Positions 36,581-46,208 of a DNA stretch of 64,000 nucleotides are shown here, piece by piece (the stretch's first letter is position 1; every line of letters begins with the position of its first letter). The stretch lies in NCBI RefSeq assembly GCF_009707515.1, contig NZ_WLYI01000006.1, forward strand, positions 118,054 to 182,053. The letters run 5' to 3'. The notes beneath the pieces were generated by a model, which was not told the origin of the DNA, did no database searches, and was given only the letters and a program-made list of their open reading frames with translations. The translations under genes and the position numbers were made by a program. The DNA is from Pseudomonas karstica (GTDB taxonomy: Bacteria > Pseudomonadota > Gammaproteobacteria > Pseudomonadales > Pseudomonadaceae).

Positions 36581-39500
36581 ATGCACATTTCATTGCCTCC
36601 CTCCCAAGACCCACAGCTTGACGAACCGGAACAGCCCCCGGCCAACCGCGTGACCCTCGACCCCTTATTGCCAGTGACACTGCCTGTGATACCGCCGGCC
36701 AATCAAACGACCGACGAACAGCAGGCACACCTCATCCGCGAACTTGGCAACCTGAATGTCCAGATCGGCGATCTGATGCAAGAGCAGCCGAGCCTTGAGA
36801 GCATGTATCAACAGCATTTGGCTGCGGCCTTTCCCGACTTGTCCCATCCCATCGATCCAAACCAGATTTTTTACAACCGTTACCGGGAGGATAGCGAGGG
36901 GCGCAAACAACACCTGTCTTCCGACCCCCTGGGCTCGCTGCTGAGCAAATTACGGGCGCCTGGTAGTGAGGACTATCTGACGCAAGAGGCCGGCGCCTTC
37001 TATCGGCAAGCCGACACACTGGAGGCGGACAAACGCCTCTCCCTCATTGGTTCGGCAGCAACGCTGACCAGCGTGCTGACAATAGCCTTCACGAAAAACC
37101 TGAATGAATTCTGGACAACCCCGTTCAACGACCAGCCCAGCCCAGAGAAGCGATTGGTCGCACTGCGCCGGCAGGCGCTGGCCCATCAATTGGCATTGCA
37201 CACAGTTGACGGCACATTGTCGGCGGCGGGACGGACGCTGGCAGACAACGTCCTGAAATACCCGACAGCGGTGGCGCGGCAAAAAGCCTTCGCCGCAGGC
37301 CGCAGACCCGGCGTGTACCGACTTGCGCTGGAAGACGGCAGTGGGTTTTGCGCAGCATTCATCATGAGCGCCACGGGTCAGACACCGTTCACAGGCAACG
37401 TGCTGCTCTACAGCCCCGGCGAAGGGTTTGAGGAATATGACGACCTGGCGCGCTTGAACGAAGCCGTCGCAGCACGTATGGGCAAGGGCGAATCGGCAGG
37501 CAAGCTGCTGGTCGATAGCCTGCCGACATCGGCCCGCGCAGAACCAAACGGCTTGCCCGTGCTGGCAGAAAATCCGCCGGTGATTGAGGCAGATGTCGTG
37601 GCAACTGGCGTCCACTCGCTTCGGGTCCGGCAATACTTCAATGTTCGCGACGCGTTGCTCAAAGCGACGCTGCCTGCCGAAGGCGAGCTTGATCTGGCTG
37701 CGGATTTGACACCGCAGCTGGATATTTGCGCGGCCCTTGCTGTGCGCAATCTGCGCTTGGTAGAACTGCGCGAGCCGCACTGGTTGAGAACAACCAGTGC
37801 GCAAGATCAGTCCGAGTACAAGCGACTTGAAACGGCGATGGTTGACAGCAATAGCGAACTCATCCCGCTGCTGGAGAATATTTCCACACAGCCATCCTTC
37901 TCTGCCGACGAAACCGAAAAGACACTGAAACTACAAAAACCGGCGTATGCCGATGTGGATATTGCGCACTATAAGAGCCTGGTACATCTGCGCGTGACGT
38001 CCTCACTACCCGTCAAGGTAACGGGCTATCGCAACGAAAGAACCGGAACTGTTTTTATCTGCAAAGACCCGAAGATAGACATCCTGCAGTATCTGGATGG
38101 CGAAAGTTTGACGAAAGGCTCCTGGAGCACCCACGCCATCGTCGTTTTACAGACCCTGGGAAGCTACGCCCGCCGCAATGTCGAGCCGCTGTCCTTGCAT
38201 CAGGTACATAGGACTACCATCGCCACGGCAGACATCATCGATACCTCTGGAAAAAAGCATGGCAGGCTCGACAACGCAGACTTGCACGCGCTCGCTCAAC
38301 AAGCAGACATCGGCAAAAAATATCAGGAGTATCTCAAGACAGCCTTCTCGCAAAGCGGCGAAGGGGCCAACTTTGCCGCCGCCTGGCAACGCGCCAACGC
38401 GGCAAAAATGCAAAAAGATGCCCTTGAAAGCCGACTGAACCCCGCCGCCTACAACCTGTTTACATTCAAGATACCCGGCAGCGGCCTGGACTGGATAAAG
38501 GTGGTGATAGAACACCCCGACTCGACAGCCCGCCCTCTGGTCGGCAGGTACGATATCGAAGCCAACCTATTGGTTCTGGGCAGTGCGCTGGAAGGGGGCC
38601 AGGTCATCAATGGGGTCACGGTCATTCAACGAAAAGGCACCAGGGCCAACGGTGTCAGTGTGCTGTATGCCCCGGACGCTCCAGATGGCATACCCTTCAG
38701 GGAGCTGGTCACTGGATTGGCGGAGTTGGACAGCTTGAAGGTAAAACCTGAGTGGCAAGCCTATTTCACCCAGCGGATGGCCACTAACGATACAGAAGAG
38801 CTTGCGCAGATTCTCAGCGATACGCGTAGCGTGCATCGTTATACCTTGATCCCCATAACCGGTAACTTTCACGCGTTTCTGTATTCGGCACAACTGGGCT
38901 TTCAGCTCGCACATGCGGATTTCCGTTCACGGAGCAACGCCGAGGTTGCACGTGAATCGTCGGTGAATGCCTTTATGTTTGGAGTTGAGGTCGCCGACTT
39001 TCTGATGGATCTGCTACCGGGCAAGACTGCGCTGTCGTTTTTGCGTCGGGGAATCATTAAAGGGTTAAATAACGCCAAGAAACTGGGACACCGTATCCCA
39101 GGGCTTATCAAGAAAACCAGCTGGGATAACAAAGCCAGCATCGCCATCGGAAAAACCTCAATCAGACCGTTGGAGCCCGCCTGGATCAATGTCGTAGAGT
39201 ATCGATTGCCGCCCCCCATTGACCCACTATTTGACGTGGAGGCGTTCGCCCAGACGAACAACTTCAAGCTGTCGCGCAAGACAGGCGCGCCGAGCTTTAT
39301 TGACAACAAGAACAATCAATTTATTGCGATGAGGCATGAAAACGGTCGCTATCACCTGTATCAGTCCTATATGGAGAGCGGCGCGCGTTATGTAAAAGAT
39401 CCGGCAGGAAACAAAGTGGATTTCATGGTGGTGCCAGGTGACGCGAAAAGCTGGAAGGCACGCTCTGAAAGGACGGCAATTGGTGGCGGCCCTGTAATGA

Positions 39501-40756
39501 GCGCTCTGGGCCCACGCACCGCGGGACAGCAACTGGATGATGATCTTCTCGCAGTGTTTCACCTTCACTCAACAGAGGCGGAAATGAAGGAGTTGGTAGA
39601 CCCCCTCAAAGAGCTGGATATATTACAGAAACAACAATTACTGGATAATGCACGACGAAAGCTTGGTGTTAATGAGGCTGAATTTCGCCGCATGCTATCG
39701 AGCCCACGGGGTTTAAGCGAACGAACTAAAGTCCAATTGCGTAATACTATATTGAGTCTACGATCCGACGCGGATACTCATTTCCATATCAACCGGTCAA
39801 CTCGATTTCTAACGCCCTCCCTCTCTGCCCCTGAAAAGGATCAACTTTATAGAAAAATAGTAAGGATCATTGGAAAAAATGATGACTTTTCGAAACAAAT
39901 CAGAAGTTCAATTCGAATTACAGACCCCGACACGAAAGCGGAGTTTGTAGGCTACGCGATTACAAAGAAACAGGAAAACAACCTTGACAAATTTTCTCTA
40001 AAACACAAACTTGAAACCTTCCCCACTGACAGTCTTAATGCTTTTATAACCGAAAAAGGACGCCAGCGCGTTCTTAACAAAATAGCCTCTGATCACAAGA
40101 TCACACGCGAAGAAGCGTTGGAACTGCTTTTATCAGACCCACAAATTCAAGAATCCTTCAGAAACTTCAAGCGAGATAGATTTAAAGACAATCTCAAAAA
40201 ATTAGGCATCGAATCATATTCAGAAGATTTTAAAAAATCCGGCATTCCCTATATTGCACTGTCGTATGGCAAACAAACGGGCACGGACTCGGGCATAAAG
40301 ATGGTTGATAGTGTCACCGTCACAGCATTTGAAAAAAACATTTCTCAGTTTTCAACACCTTTGGAGTTCAGTCCCTCCCGGGCTCAAACACACAAAATTG
40401 AAAAGCCATCCTCCTCCCCAGGCGCCCCTGCGGTTTCAGTGCCGACTACCACGCGCGACCCAGTGATCAACATCGTCAAATCAGACGACTTGGCAGATAC
40501 CCAAGTCCCCCTTCTGCCAGACGGTGCCAGAACTAAACTTGAGGAAATCATTCAGGATATTCAGGCAGGCCGGATCAGTCGAAAAAAAATAGGCAACTTC
40601 ACCTATGTTGATTTACCGCAAGTAGAGACCGGATCAGGCCGAGGCAAATGGCGGGCAGCTTTTGAGCAAACCGGGAAAGAAGATGGCAAGGATGTCTTCA
40701 TCCTCAGGGGAATCATTGATTATCACGGCAGCACGCCAAAGGCTTGGGGGATGTGA
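36581..40756 (+). CDS. Giant toxin-like protein (DUF6543/dermonecrotic-toxin type) with AT-rich C-terminal module
   Basis: A 1391-aa protein. The N-terminal 900 residues resemble the large Pseudomonas family annotated as dermonecrotic toxin or DUF6543: a Pro-rich start, many amphipathic helices, a short hydrophobic segment near 152-170 and another near 795-825. From about residue 1010 (DNA from 39.6 kb) base composition falls sharply; in 39841-39900 I count 15 G+C of 60. The last 65 residues (KIGNFTYVDLPQ, GRGKWRAAFEQ, ILRGIIDYHG) form a compact module near residue 1325 onward that reads like a small nuclease/RelE-like fold, but this is inference. No signal peptide, secretion gene or immunity gene is adjacent. 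Confidence 0.7.
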   Translation: MHISLPPSQDPQLDEPEQPPANRVTLDPLLPVTLPVIPPANQTTDEQQAHLIRELGNLNVQIGDLMQEQPSLESMYQQHLAAAFPDLSHPIDPNQIFYNRYREDSEGRKQHLSSDPLGSLLSKLRAPGSEDYLTQEAGAFYRQADTLEADKRLSLIGSAATLTSVLTIAFTKNLNEFWTTPFNDQPSPEKRLVALRRQALAHQLALHTVDGTLSAAGRTLADNVLKYPTAVARQKAFAAGRRPGVYRLALEDGSGFCAAFIMSATGQTPFTGNVLLYSPGEGFEEYDDLARLNEAVAARMGKGESAGKLLVDSLPTSARAEPNGLPVLAENPPVIEADVVATGVHSLRVRQYFNVRDALLKATLPAEGELDLAADLTPQLDICAALAVRNLRLVELREPHWLRTTSAQDQSEYKRLETAMVDSNSELIPLLENISTQPSFSADETEKTLKLQKPAYADVDIAHYKSLVHLRVTSSLPVKVTGYRNERTGTVFICKDPKIDILQYLDGESLTKGSWSTHAIVVLQTLGSYARRNVEPLSLHQVHRTTIATADIIDTSGKKHGRLDNADLHALAQQADIGKKYQEYLKTAFSQSGEGANFAAAWQRANAAKMQKDALESRLNPAAYNLFTFKIPGSGLDWIKVVIEHPDSTARPLVGRYDIEANLLVLGSALEGGQVINGVTVIQRKGTRANGVSVLYAPDAPDGIPFRELVTGLAELDSLKVKPEWQAYFTQRMATNDTEELAQILSDTRSVHRYTLIPITGNFHAFLYSAQLGFQLAHADFRSRSNAEVARESSVNAFMFGVEVADFLMDLLPGKTALSFLRRGIIKGLNNAKKLGHRIPGLIKKTSWDNKASIAIGKTSIRPLEPAWINVVEYRLPPPIDPLFDVEAFAQTNNFKLSRKTGAPSFIDNKNNQFIAMRHENGRYHLYQSYMESGARYVKDPAGNKVDFMVVPGDAKSWKARSERTAIGGGPVMSALGPRTAGQQLDDDLLAVFHLHSTEAEMKELVDPLKELDILQKQQLLDNARRKLGVNEAEFRRMLSSPRGLSERTKVQLRNTILSLRSDADTHFHINRSTRFLTPSLSAPEKDQLYRKIVRIIGKNDDFSKQIRSSIRITDPDTKAEFVGYAITKKQENNLDKFSLKHKLETFPTDSLNAFITEKGRQRVLNKIASDHKITREEALELLLSDPQIQESFRNFKRDRFKDNLKKLGIESYSEDFKKSGIPYIALSYGKQTGTDSGIKMVDSVTVTAFEKNISQFSTPLEFSPSRAQTHKIEKPSSSPGAPAVSVPTTTRDPVINIVKSDDLADTQVPLLPDGARTKLEEIIQDIQAGRISRKKIGNFTYVDLPQVETGSGRGKWRAAFEQTGKEDGKDVFILRGIIDYHGSTPKAWGM

Positions 40757-40804
40757 GCGCTAAACACTGCAGCTAAGGCTGATAGGAGCGAGGGGGAGCC
40801 CCCC

Positions 40805-40826
40805 TAATGCCAGTCAATCAAGCGAA
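40805..40826. repeat. Short motif shared by the 3' flanks of the two giant genes (copy 1)
   Basis: TAATGCCAGTCAATCAAGCG resembles TAATGCCGATCAGTTAAGCG found just after the second giant gene at 54.6 kb. Both lie within 75 bp of the stop codon. It could be a dispersed intergenic repeat or a transcript-end element. Confidence 0.4.
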
Positions 40827-40852
40827 GGTGATGCTCCCCCCGCCCCTCGTTT

Positions 40853-41128
40853 TTACTCAGCCTCGACCTTTTTCGCCGAAGACCCAAACGACGCAAACCG
40901 CTTGTTGAACCCGGCAATCCGCCCCTCGGCCTGGGTCTTGCGCTGCTGGCCGGTATAGATAGGGTGGGAAGCGCTGGACACGTCCAGAGCGAAGTAGGGG
41001 TATGTGTTGCCATCCGTGTGTTTATGGGCGCGATCGGTGTCGGCAGTAGAGCCAATCAGGAAAAACACATCAGCGGCCGTGTCATGGAACAGCACGGTGC
41101 GGTAATCAGGATGGATACCAGCTTTCAT
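40853..41128 (-). CDS. rpmE2: Zinc-independent ribosomal protein L31, type B
   Basis: A 91-aa L31 paralogue ([16 protein letters not shown]...[21 protein letters not shown]). The zinc-binding cysteines of standard L31 are all absent, which marks the C-minus form made in zinc starvation so that the zinc-bearing L31 can be displaced. I start at MKAGIHPDY, preceded by GGAGG. A Zur-box-like palindrome lies 33-47 bp upstream, in agreement. Confidence 0.95.
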   Translation of the reverse strand: MKAGIHPDYRTVLFHDTAADVFFLIGSTADTDRAHKHTDGNTYPYFALDVSSASHPIYTGQQRKTQAEGRIAGFNKRFASFGSSAKKVEAE

Positions 41129-41160
41129 AAAGCCTCCAGGCATTTGGGTGAAGTCGATGC

Positions 41161-41175
41161 GTTATACAATAACAT
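41161..41175. promoter_or_regulatory. Candidate Zur box upstream of rpmE2
   Basis: GTTATACAATAACAT matches the Zur core GTTATA-N-TATAACAT with one mismatch. It overlaps the expected rpmE2 promoter. Confidence 0.7.
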
Positions 41176-41356
41176 AATAAGCCACCCAAACGAGAACCAA
41201 TTGCAATAAGAATAGCGCTCTACGTTATAGCGGTTGCTCCTGCCGAGAGATCGCCCTTAAGCTGGAAGCCTGCGTTAATCGTGAAAACCATAACAAGACA
41301 CAGGCGCAACCACCTGAAGACCCAGGTCCTGATGAGTCCGAACCCAAGGAATACGT

Positions 41357-42976
41357 ATGAGCTTGTCCTTGCTTAGCCGTTATGCGTTTTTTGTCGTGTG
41401 CGTCATTTTCACTCTTGCCAGCCTCCCTTTTATCGAACACGGATGGCTGTGGCCGATCACCCTGGTCACCGGCGTGCTCAGCCTGATCGGTGTGTTCGAC
41501 CTGCTGCAAAGCCCCCACGCGGTGCGCCGCAACTACCCGATCCTGGGCAACATCCGTTATCTGGTGGAAGGCATTCGCCCGGAAATCCGCCAGTACCTGC
41601 TGGAATCCGACAGCGACGCCCTGCCCTTTTCCCGGGCCCAGCGCTCGCTGGTTTACTCCCGGGCCAAGAATCAAAGCGCCGACAAACCTTTCGGCACCCT
41701 GATCGATGTGTATCAATCCGGTTTCGAGTTTATCGGCCACTCCATGCGCCCTGCGCCGTTGAGCGATCCGAGCGCCTTTCGGGTGATGGTCGGCGGCCCG
41801 CAGTGCAAGCAGCCGTATTCAGCCTCGGTATTCAATATCTCGGCCATGAGCTTCGGCTCCCTGAGCGCCAACGCCATTCGCGCGCTCAACCAGGGCGCCA
41901 AGCTGGGCAACTTCGCCCATGACACCGGCGAAGGCAGCATCAGCCCCTATCACCGGGAAAACGGCGGCGACCTGACCTGGGAACTGGGCAGCGGCTATTT
42001 CGGTTGCCGTACCAGCGACGGCCGCTTTGACCCGGAACGCTTTGCCGTGCAGGCACAAAACCCGCAAGTGCGAATGATCGAGATCAAGATGAGCCAGGGC
42101 GCCAAGCCCGGCCACGGCGGAATCTTGCCCAAGCACAAGGTCACCCGGGAAATCGCCGAGACCCGCGGCATCATGATGGGTGAGGACTGCATTTCGCCGT
42201 CACGCCACAGCGCGTTCTCCACTCCCCTGGAGCTGATGCACTTCATCGCCCAACTGCGCGAGCTGTCCGGCGGTAAACCGGTGGGTTTCAAGTTCTGCCT
42301 GGGCCACCCATGGGAATTCATGGGTATTGCCAAGGCCATGCTCGAAACCGGCATTCTTCCGGACTTCATCGTGGTAGACGGCAAAGAAGGTGGCACTGGC
42401 GCGGCGCCCGTGGAGTTCACCGACCATATAGGCGTGCCCCTGCGTGAAGGCCTGTTGTTCGTGCACAACACCCTGGTGGGCCTGAACCTGCGGGACAAGA
42501 TCAAGCTGGGTGCCAGCGGCAAGATCGTCAGCGCCTTTGATATCGCCAGCGTCCTGGCTATCGGCGCCGACTGGGCCAACTCGGCACGGGGCTTTATGTT
42601 CGCCATTGGTTGCATCCAGTCGCAAAGCTGCCACACCAACAAATGCCCTACCGGCGTCGCCACCCAGGACCCGCTACGCCAACGCGCGCTGGTGGTACCG
42701 GACAAGGCCCAGCGGGTGTTCAACTTCCACCGCAATACCCTCAAGGCCCTGGCAGAAATGCTCGCGGCGGCGGGCCTGGATCATCCGTCGCAATTGTCGG
42801 CCAAGCACTTGGTGCGGCGCATGTCGGCGACCGAGATCAAACTGTTCTCGCAGTTGCATGTGTTCCTCAAGCCCGGTGAATTGCTCACGGGTGAAGTGAG
42901 CGGCGAGTTCTATTCGCGGATGTGGCAGATGGCACGAGCCGACAGTTTTGAGCCCCACGATGCAGTGGCCGCTTAA
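41357..42976 (+). CDS. FMN-binding glutamate synthase family protein
   Basis: A 539-aa protein with two N-terminal membrane helices (about residues 7-24 and 30-48) followed by the alpha/beta-barrel of the glutamate synthase large subunit. FMN-site blocks include NISAMSFGSLSANAI and DGKEGGTGAAP. The Cys motif CIQSQSCHTNKC fits the [3Fe-4S] cluster of GltB. There is no glutaminase domain, so it is not a classical GOGAT. Such stand-alone proteins (YerD-like) have unproven reactions. It is a single gene with upstream region shared with rpmE2. Confidence 0.9.
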   Translation: MSLSLLSRYAFFVVCVIFTLASLPFIEHGWLWPITLVTGVLSLIGVFDLLQSPHAVRRNYPILGNIRYLVEGIRPEIRQYLLESDSDALPFSRAQRSLVYSRAKNQSADKPFGTLIDVYQSGFEFIGHSMRPAPLSDPSAFRVMVGGPQCKQPYSASVFNISAMSFGSLSANAIRALNQGAKLGNFAHDTGEGSISPYHRENGGDLTWELGSGYFGCRTSDGRFDPERFAVQAQNPQVRMIEIKMSQGAKPGHGGILPKHKVTREIAETRGIMMGEDCISPSRHSAFSTPLELMHFIAQLRELSGGKPVGFKFCLGHPWEFMGIAKAMLETGILPDFIVVDGKEGGTGAAPVEFTDHIGVPLREGLLFVHNTLVGLNLRDKIKLGASGKIVSAFDIASVLAIGADWANSARGFMFAIGCIQSQSCHTNKCPTGVATQDPLRQRALVVPDKAQRVFNFHRNTLKALAEMLAAAGLDHPSQLSAKHLVRRMSATEIKLFSQLHVFLKPGELLTGEVSGEFYSRMWQMARADSFEPHDAVAA

Positions 42977-43010
42977 CGATCATCACGGCGCCGCTCAAAG
43001 AACTGAACTC

Positions 43011-43109
43011 ATGTTGAAAGTGATTGCCGAAGACCTCATCAAGCCAGAGCACTTGGACGCGGTCTGCTCGACGTACAGAGCGAAAAACGCTGTCGTTCAC
43101 TTGTCATAA
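43011..43109 (+). pseudogene. N-terminal remnant of an antibiotic biosynthesis monooxygenase (ABM) protein
   Basis: A 32-codon frame starting MLKVIAEDLIKPEHLDAV, which matches the first strand and helix of YgiN-like ABM proteins. It then runs into unrelated codons and TAA. A normal member is about 95 aa, so two thirds are missing. Confidence 0.55.
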
Positions 43110-43138
43110 TTCAATCATCTGTTCAAGAGCCCGCTGCC

Positions 43139-44278
43139 ATGCTTAACGGACGCGACCCGCGCATCGACTTTTTTCGTGGCCTGGCACTGATCTTCATTTT
43201 CTGGGATCACGTGCCTCACAATCCTCTGGGCCAAATCACTTTGCGCAACATCGGCTTCAGCGATGCAGCGGAGGTCTTTGTGTTCCTTGCCGGTTATGCC
43301 GCGGTGTTGGCCTACGGCAAGATCCTGTTGCGCGAAGGTTACTGGATCACTTGCGTGAAAATCCTGCGGCGCGCCTGGGTGCTGTATGTGGTGCATATCT
43401 TTTTGTTGGCGATGCTGATGGGCATCGTGTTTTTCGCCAACAGCCATGTAGAAACCCGTGACCTGGTCCAGGAGATGGGCCTTACGCATTTTATCAGCAA
43501 CCCCCAACAGGCACTCACGGATGAACTGCTGTTGCGCTTCAAGCCGAACCTGATGGACCCATTGCCGCTGTATATCGTGTTGTTGGCGGGATTACCCCTG
43601 GTGCTGCCATTGCTGATCCGCAAGGCCGAAGCCGTGGTGGCTGTGTCGCTGGCGGTTTACCTGCTGGCGCCCTGGATGGGCTGGAACCTCGCGGCGATCG
43701 GCGACGGGGTGTGGTACTTCAACCCGGTCACCTGGCAACTGTTATTTGTACTGGGCGGCGCGGCGGCGATTCATGGGCAGCGCCCCCGGCCCCTCGAAAA
43801 CCGTCCGCTACTGCGCCAGCCAATGTTTATCGCAGCCGCCATTTACCTCGTAACCACCGCCCTCATCACCCTCTCCTGGCGCTGGCCACAGGTCCACGAT
43901 GCGCTGATGCCCAACCGGCTCAAACACTGGCTGTAACCCATCAGCAAGACCGACCTGTCACCCGTACGCCTGTTGCATTTCCTGGCGCTGGCGTACGTCA
44001 CGGCCAAGCTGTTGCCCACCGTGGGCTGGACCCGACACTGGTTGGCCCAGCAGACCTGCCGGATGGGTCGCTATTCCCTGGAGATATTCTGCCTGGGGGT
44101 GCTGCTGGCACCGTTGGCGGACATGCTCAATGCCCTCGCGGGCGATGCGCTGGCAATGCAGTTGAGCAGCGCTCTGCTTGGCCTCGCCCTGATGGTGGCA
44201 CTCGCCGCCTGGCTGGACCTGAACAAGCGCCTGAACCAACGGCATGCCCGCCCACTCAGCCAGGCCCTGCCAACATAG
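43139..44278 (+). pseudogene. opgC: opgC-like acyltransferase gene interrupted by one in-frame stop
   Basis: The frame from ATG 43139 encodes an OpgC-type membrane protein (DFFRGLALIFIFWDHVPHNPLG, then about eight helices) and stops at TAA 43934-43936. The same frame then continues without interruption to TAG at 44276 (PISKTDLSPVRLLHFLALAY...), giving the normal length of about 380 codons. The family usually reads LYPIDKTNL at this point, so the TAA probably replaced a Tyr codon by a single base change. OpgC succinylates periplasmic glucans. The gene is likely inactive unless the stop is read through. opgGH are not nearby. Confidence 0.85.
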
Positions 44279-44350
44279 TCAGTGCTTGGGATAAGCGCCT
44301 CCATTTACCTTCCACTCAAGACAGTGGCTGCGCAAATGGTCCTTTGAGCA

Positions 44351-44382
44351 AACGGCCCGCTGTCGACAGCGGGCCGTTTTTT
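44351..44382. terminator. Terminator between opgC and the permease gene
   Basis: A 14-bp perfect palindrome arm AACGGCCCGCTGTC / GACAGCGGGCCGTT followed by TTTT on the right. It is stronger for rightward transcripts but placed to end both convergent genes. Confidence 0.88.
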
Positions 44383-44386
44383 GCGC

Positions 44387-45793
44387 TTAAACCGAACGCA
44401 TCTCTGGTGCAGCGGCATTGCGCGGCTGCAACTTCAAGGCGTAGTACAGCACCGTCAATAGCACCAGGAACCCAGGGCCGATATACAGTGCCACACGGGT
44501 GTCGGGAAACCAGGCCATCAAGCCCACCACCAGCACCAGGAAGGCCAGCGCCAGGTAGGAACTGACCGGGTACAGCCACATCCGGTATTTCAAGGCCTTC
44601 TGTTCGGCAGGGCTCAAGCTTTTACGGAACTTGAGCTGTGCCAGCAGGATCATCAGCCAGGTCCAGATTGCGCCGAAAGTGGCAATCGAGGTCACCCAGA
44701 CAAAGACCTTTTCCGGCACCAGATAGTTAAGCAACACACCCAGCAGCAGGGCGAAAATCGACAACAACAGTGCCCGTCGTGGCACGCCGTTGCTGGAGGT
44801 CTTGCCGAACTGCGCGGGTGCCTGGCCATTCTGCGCCAGGCTGTAGAGCATGCGCCCAGTGCTGAAGATGCCACCGTTGCACGATGACAACGCCGCAGTA
44901 ATCACCACGAAGTTGATGATACCGGCCGCCGTCTTGATACCCAGGCGCTCAAACGTCATGACAAACGGGCTGCCCTGGGTGCCGATTTCGTTCCACGGGT
45001 AGATCGACAGAATCACGAACAGGGCACCGACATAGAACAGCAAGATCCGCCAGAACACCGAGCCGATGGCACTGGGAATGGTCTTCTGCGGGTTGCGAGC
45101 TTCACCGGCGGTAAGGCCGATCATCTCCACACCCAGATAGGCGAACATCACCATTTGCAGCGACATCAACACGCCTGTCATACCGTTGGGCATGAAGCCG
45201 CCATGGGCCCACAGGTTGGAGATCCCCAAGGCGACGCCGTCATTGCCGAAACCGAACGCAATGATGCCGATCCCTCCCACGACCATCGCAATAATGGTCA
45301 CGATCTTGATCAGGGCAAACCAGAACTCGAACTCACCAAAGGCCTTGACCGCTATCAGGTTGATGCTGCCCATGCTGACCAGCGCCGCCAGGGCCCAGAT
45401 CCAGCGTGGTACATCAGGGAACCAGACGCCCATGTACACCGCCACGGCAGTGATTTCCGCGACGCAGGTCACCAACCACAGGAACCAGTAGTTCCAGCCA
45501 GTCAGGAACCCCGCCAGCGGGCCAAGGTAGTCTTGCGCATAGCGGCTGAACGAACCGGCGACCGGGTTATGCACCGCCATCTCGCCCAGGGCGCGCATGA
45601 TCACCAGGATCGCCAGGCCGCCCAGGATGTACGACAGCATGATGGCCGGGCCGGCCATTTCAATGGCCTTGGCCGAGCCGAGAAACAAGCCGACGCCGAT
45701 ACAGGCGCCCAGGGCCATCAGCCGAATGTGGCGCTCGCCGAGTTCGCGTTTGAGCGGGCCGCCTTCAGGGGGCAGTGGATTGCCGACAGGCAT
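44387..45793 (-). CDS. ProY-like amino acid permease (AAT/APC family)
   Basis: A 468-aa inner membrane permease with 12 predicted helices. The N-terminal LKRELGERHIRLMALGACIG, SFSRYAQDYLGPLAGFLTGW and AGEARNPQKTIPSAI are close to E. coli ProY, so a neutral amino acid such as proline is the best guess; related CycA and GabP members cannot be excluded. It is a single gene with an upstream 415-bp intergenic region. Confidence 0.85.
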   Translation of the reverse strand: MPVGNPLPPEGGPLKRELGERHIRLMALGACIGVGLFLGSAKAIEMAGPAIMLSYILGGLAILVIMRALGEMAVHNPVAGSFSRYAQDYLGPLAGFLTGWNYWFLWLVTCVAEITAVAVYMGVWFPDVPRWIWALAALVSMGSINLIAVKAFGEFEFWFALIKIVTIIAMVVGGIGIIAFGFGNDGVALGISNLWAHGGFMPNGMTGVLMSLQMVMFAYLGVEMIGLTAGEARNPQKTIPSAIGSVFWRILLFYVGALFVILSIYPWNEIGTQGSPFVMTFERLGIKTAAGIINFVVITAALSSCNGGIFSTGRMLYSLAQNGQAPAQFGKTSSNGVPRRALLLSIFALLLGVLLNYLVPEKVFVWVTSIATFGAIWTWLMILLAQLKFRKSLSPAEQKALKYRMWLYPVSSYLALAFLVLVVGLMAWFPDTRVALYIGPGFLVLLTVLYYALKLQPRNAAAPEMRSV

Positions 45794-46208
45794 AGGAATA
45801 CAACCTCATTTTGTTATTGGGTATGACCACCGAGTGTCGAAGCCTTGGCTTGCCGAAACCGCGCCGGCTTCGTGGGCAGGCGCGTCATTAAGATCAGCGG
45901 GGCGTGCAGTATAAAAAGCCAACGGTAGGGTTTTTCACTCTATCAATCACAATATTCAGCGAGAACTCCCGGCAGAGACTGGTTGTGCAGAGACGGTGTT
46001 CGTCTGCGACCATCCCCTTCCTTCGTTCCCATAGGGCAAAAAAGGCGGCGAGTATTGCACAGCCGTGGTGCAGCGTCATGCCTGCACCCTGCCCGGCTAC
46101 GAACGCTGATTGCAGCCGAACGGCTTGCACATGAGGCGAACCCACAGATTTTTTTCCCACAGGCCTGCCACCGTCTAAGCTTCAGACAAGTGCGATCAAT
46201 CTGCGTGA
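45794..46208. other. Intergenic region between divergent permease and penicillin-binding protein genes
   Basis: About 415 bp. The frames open here on either strand (up to 88 codons) have no SD or family similarity. An AT-rich part around 45925-45960 is the likely permease promoter. I see no further recognisable signal. Confidence 0.55.

Noticed and set aside
40757..40852. Immunity gene for the 1391-aa toxin-like protein
   Set aside because: Only 96 bp separate it from the convergent rpmE2, with no usable frame; none was found on the other side either.
43973..44278. Separate small membrane protein gene after opgC
   Set aside because: It is in the same frame as opgC and continues its sequence after a single stop codon, so it is the second half of a broken gene.
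45894..46160. An 88-codon frame between the permease and penicillin-binding protein genes
   Set aside because: No SD, no similarity, and an opposing frame of similar length covers the same DNA.
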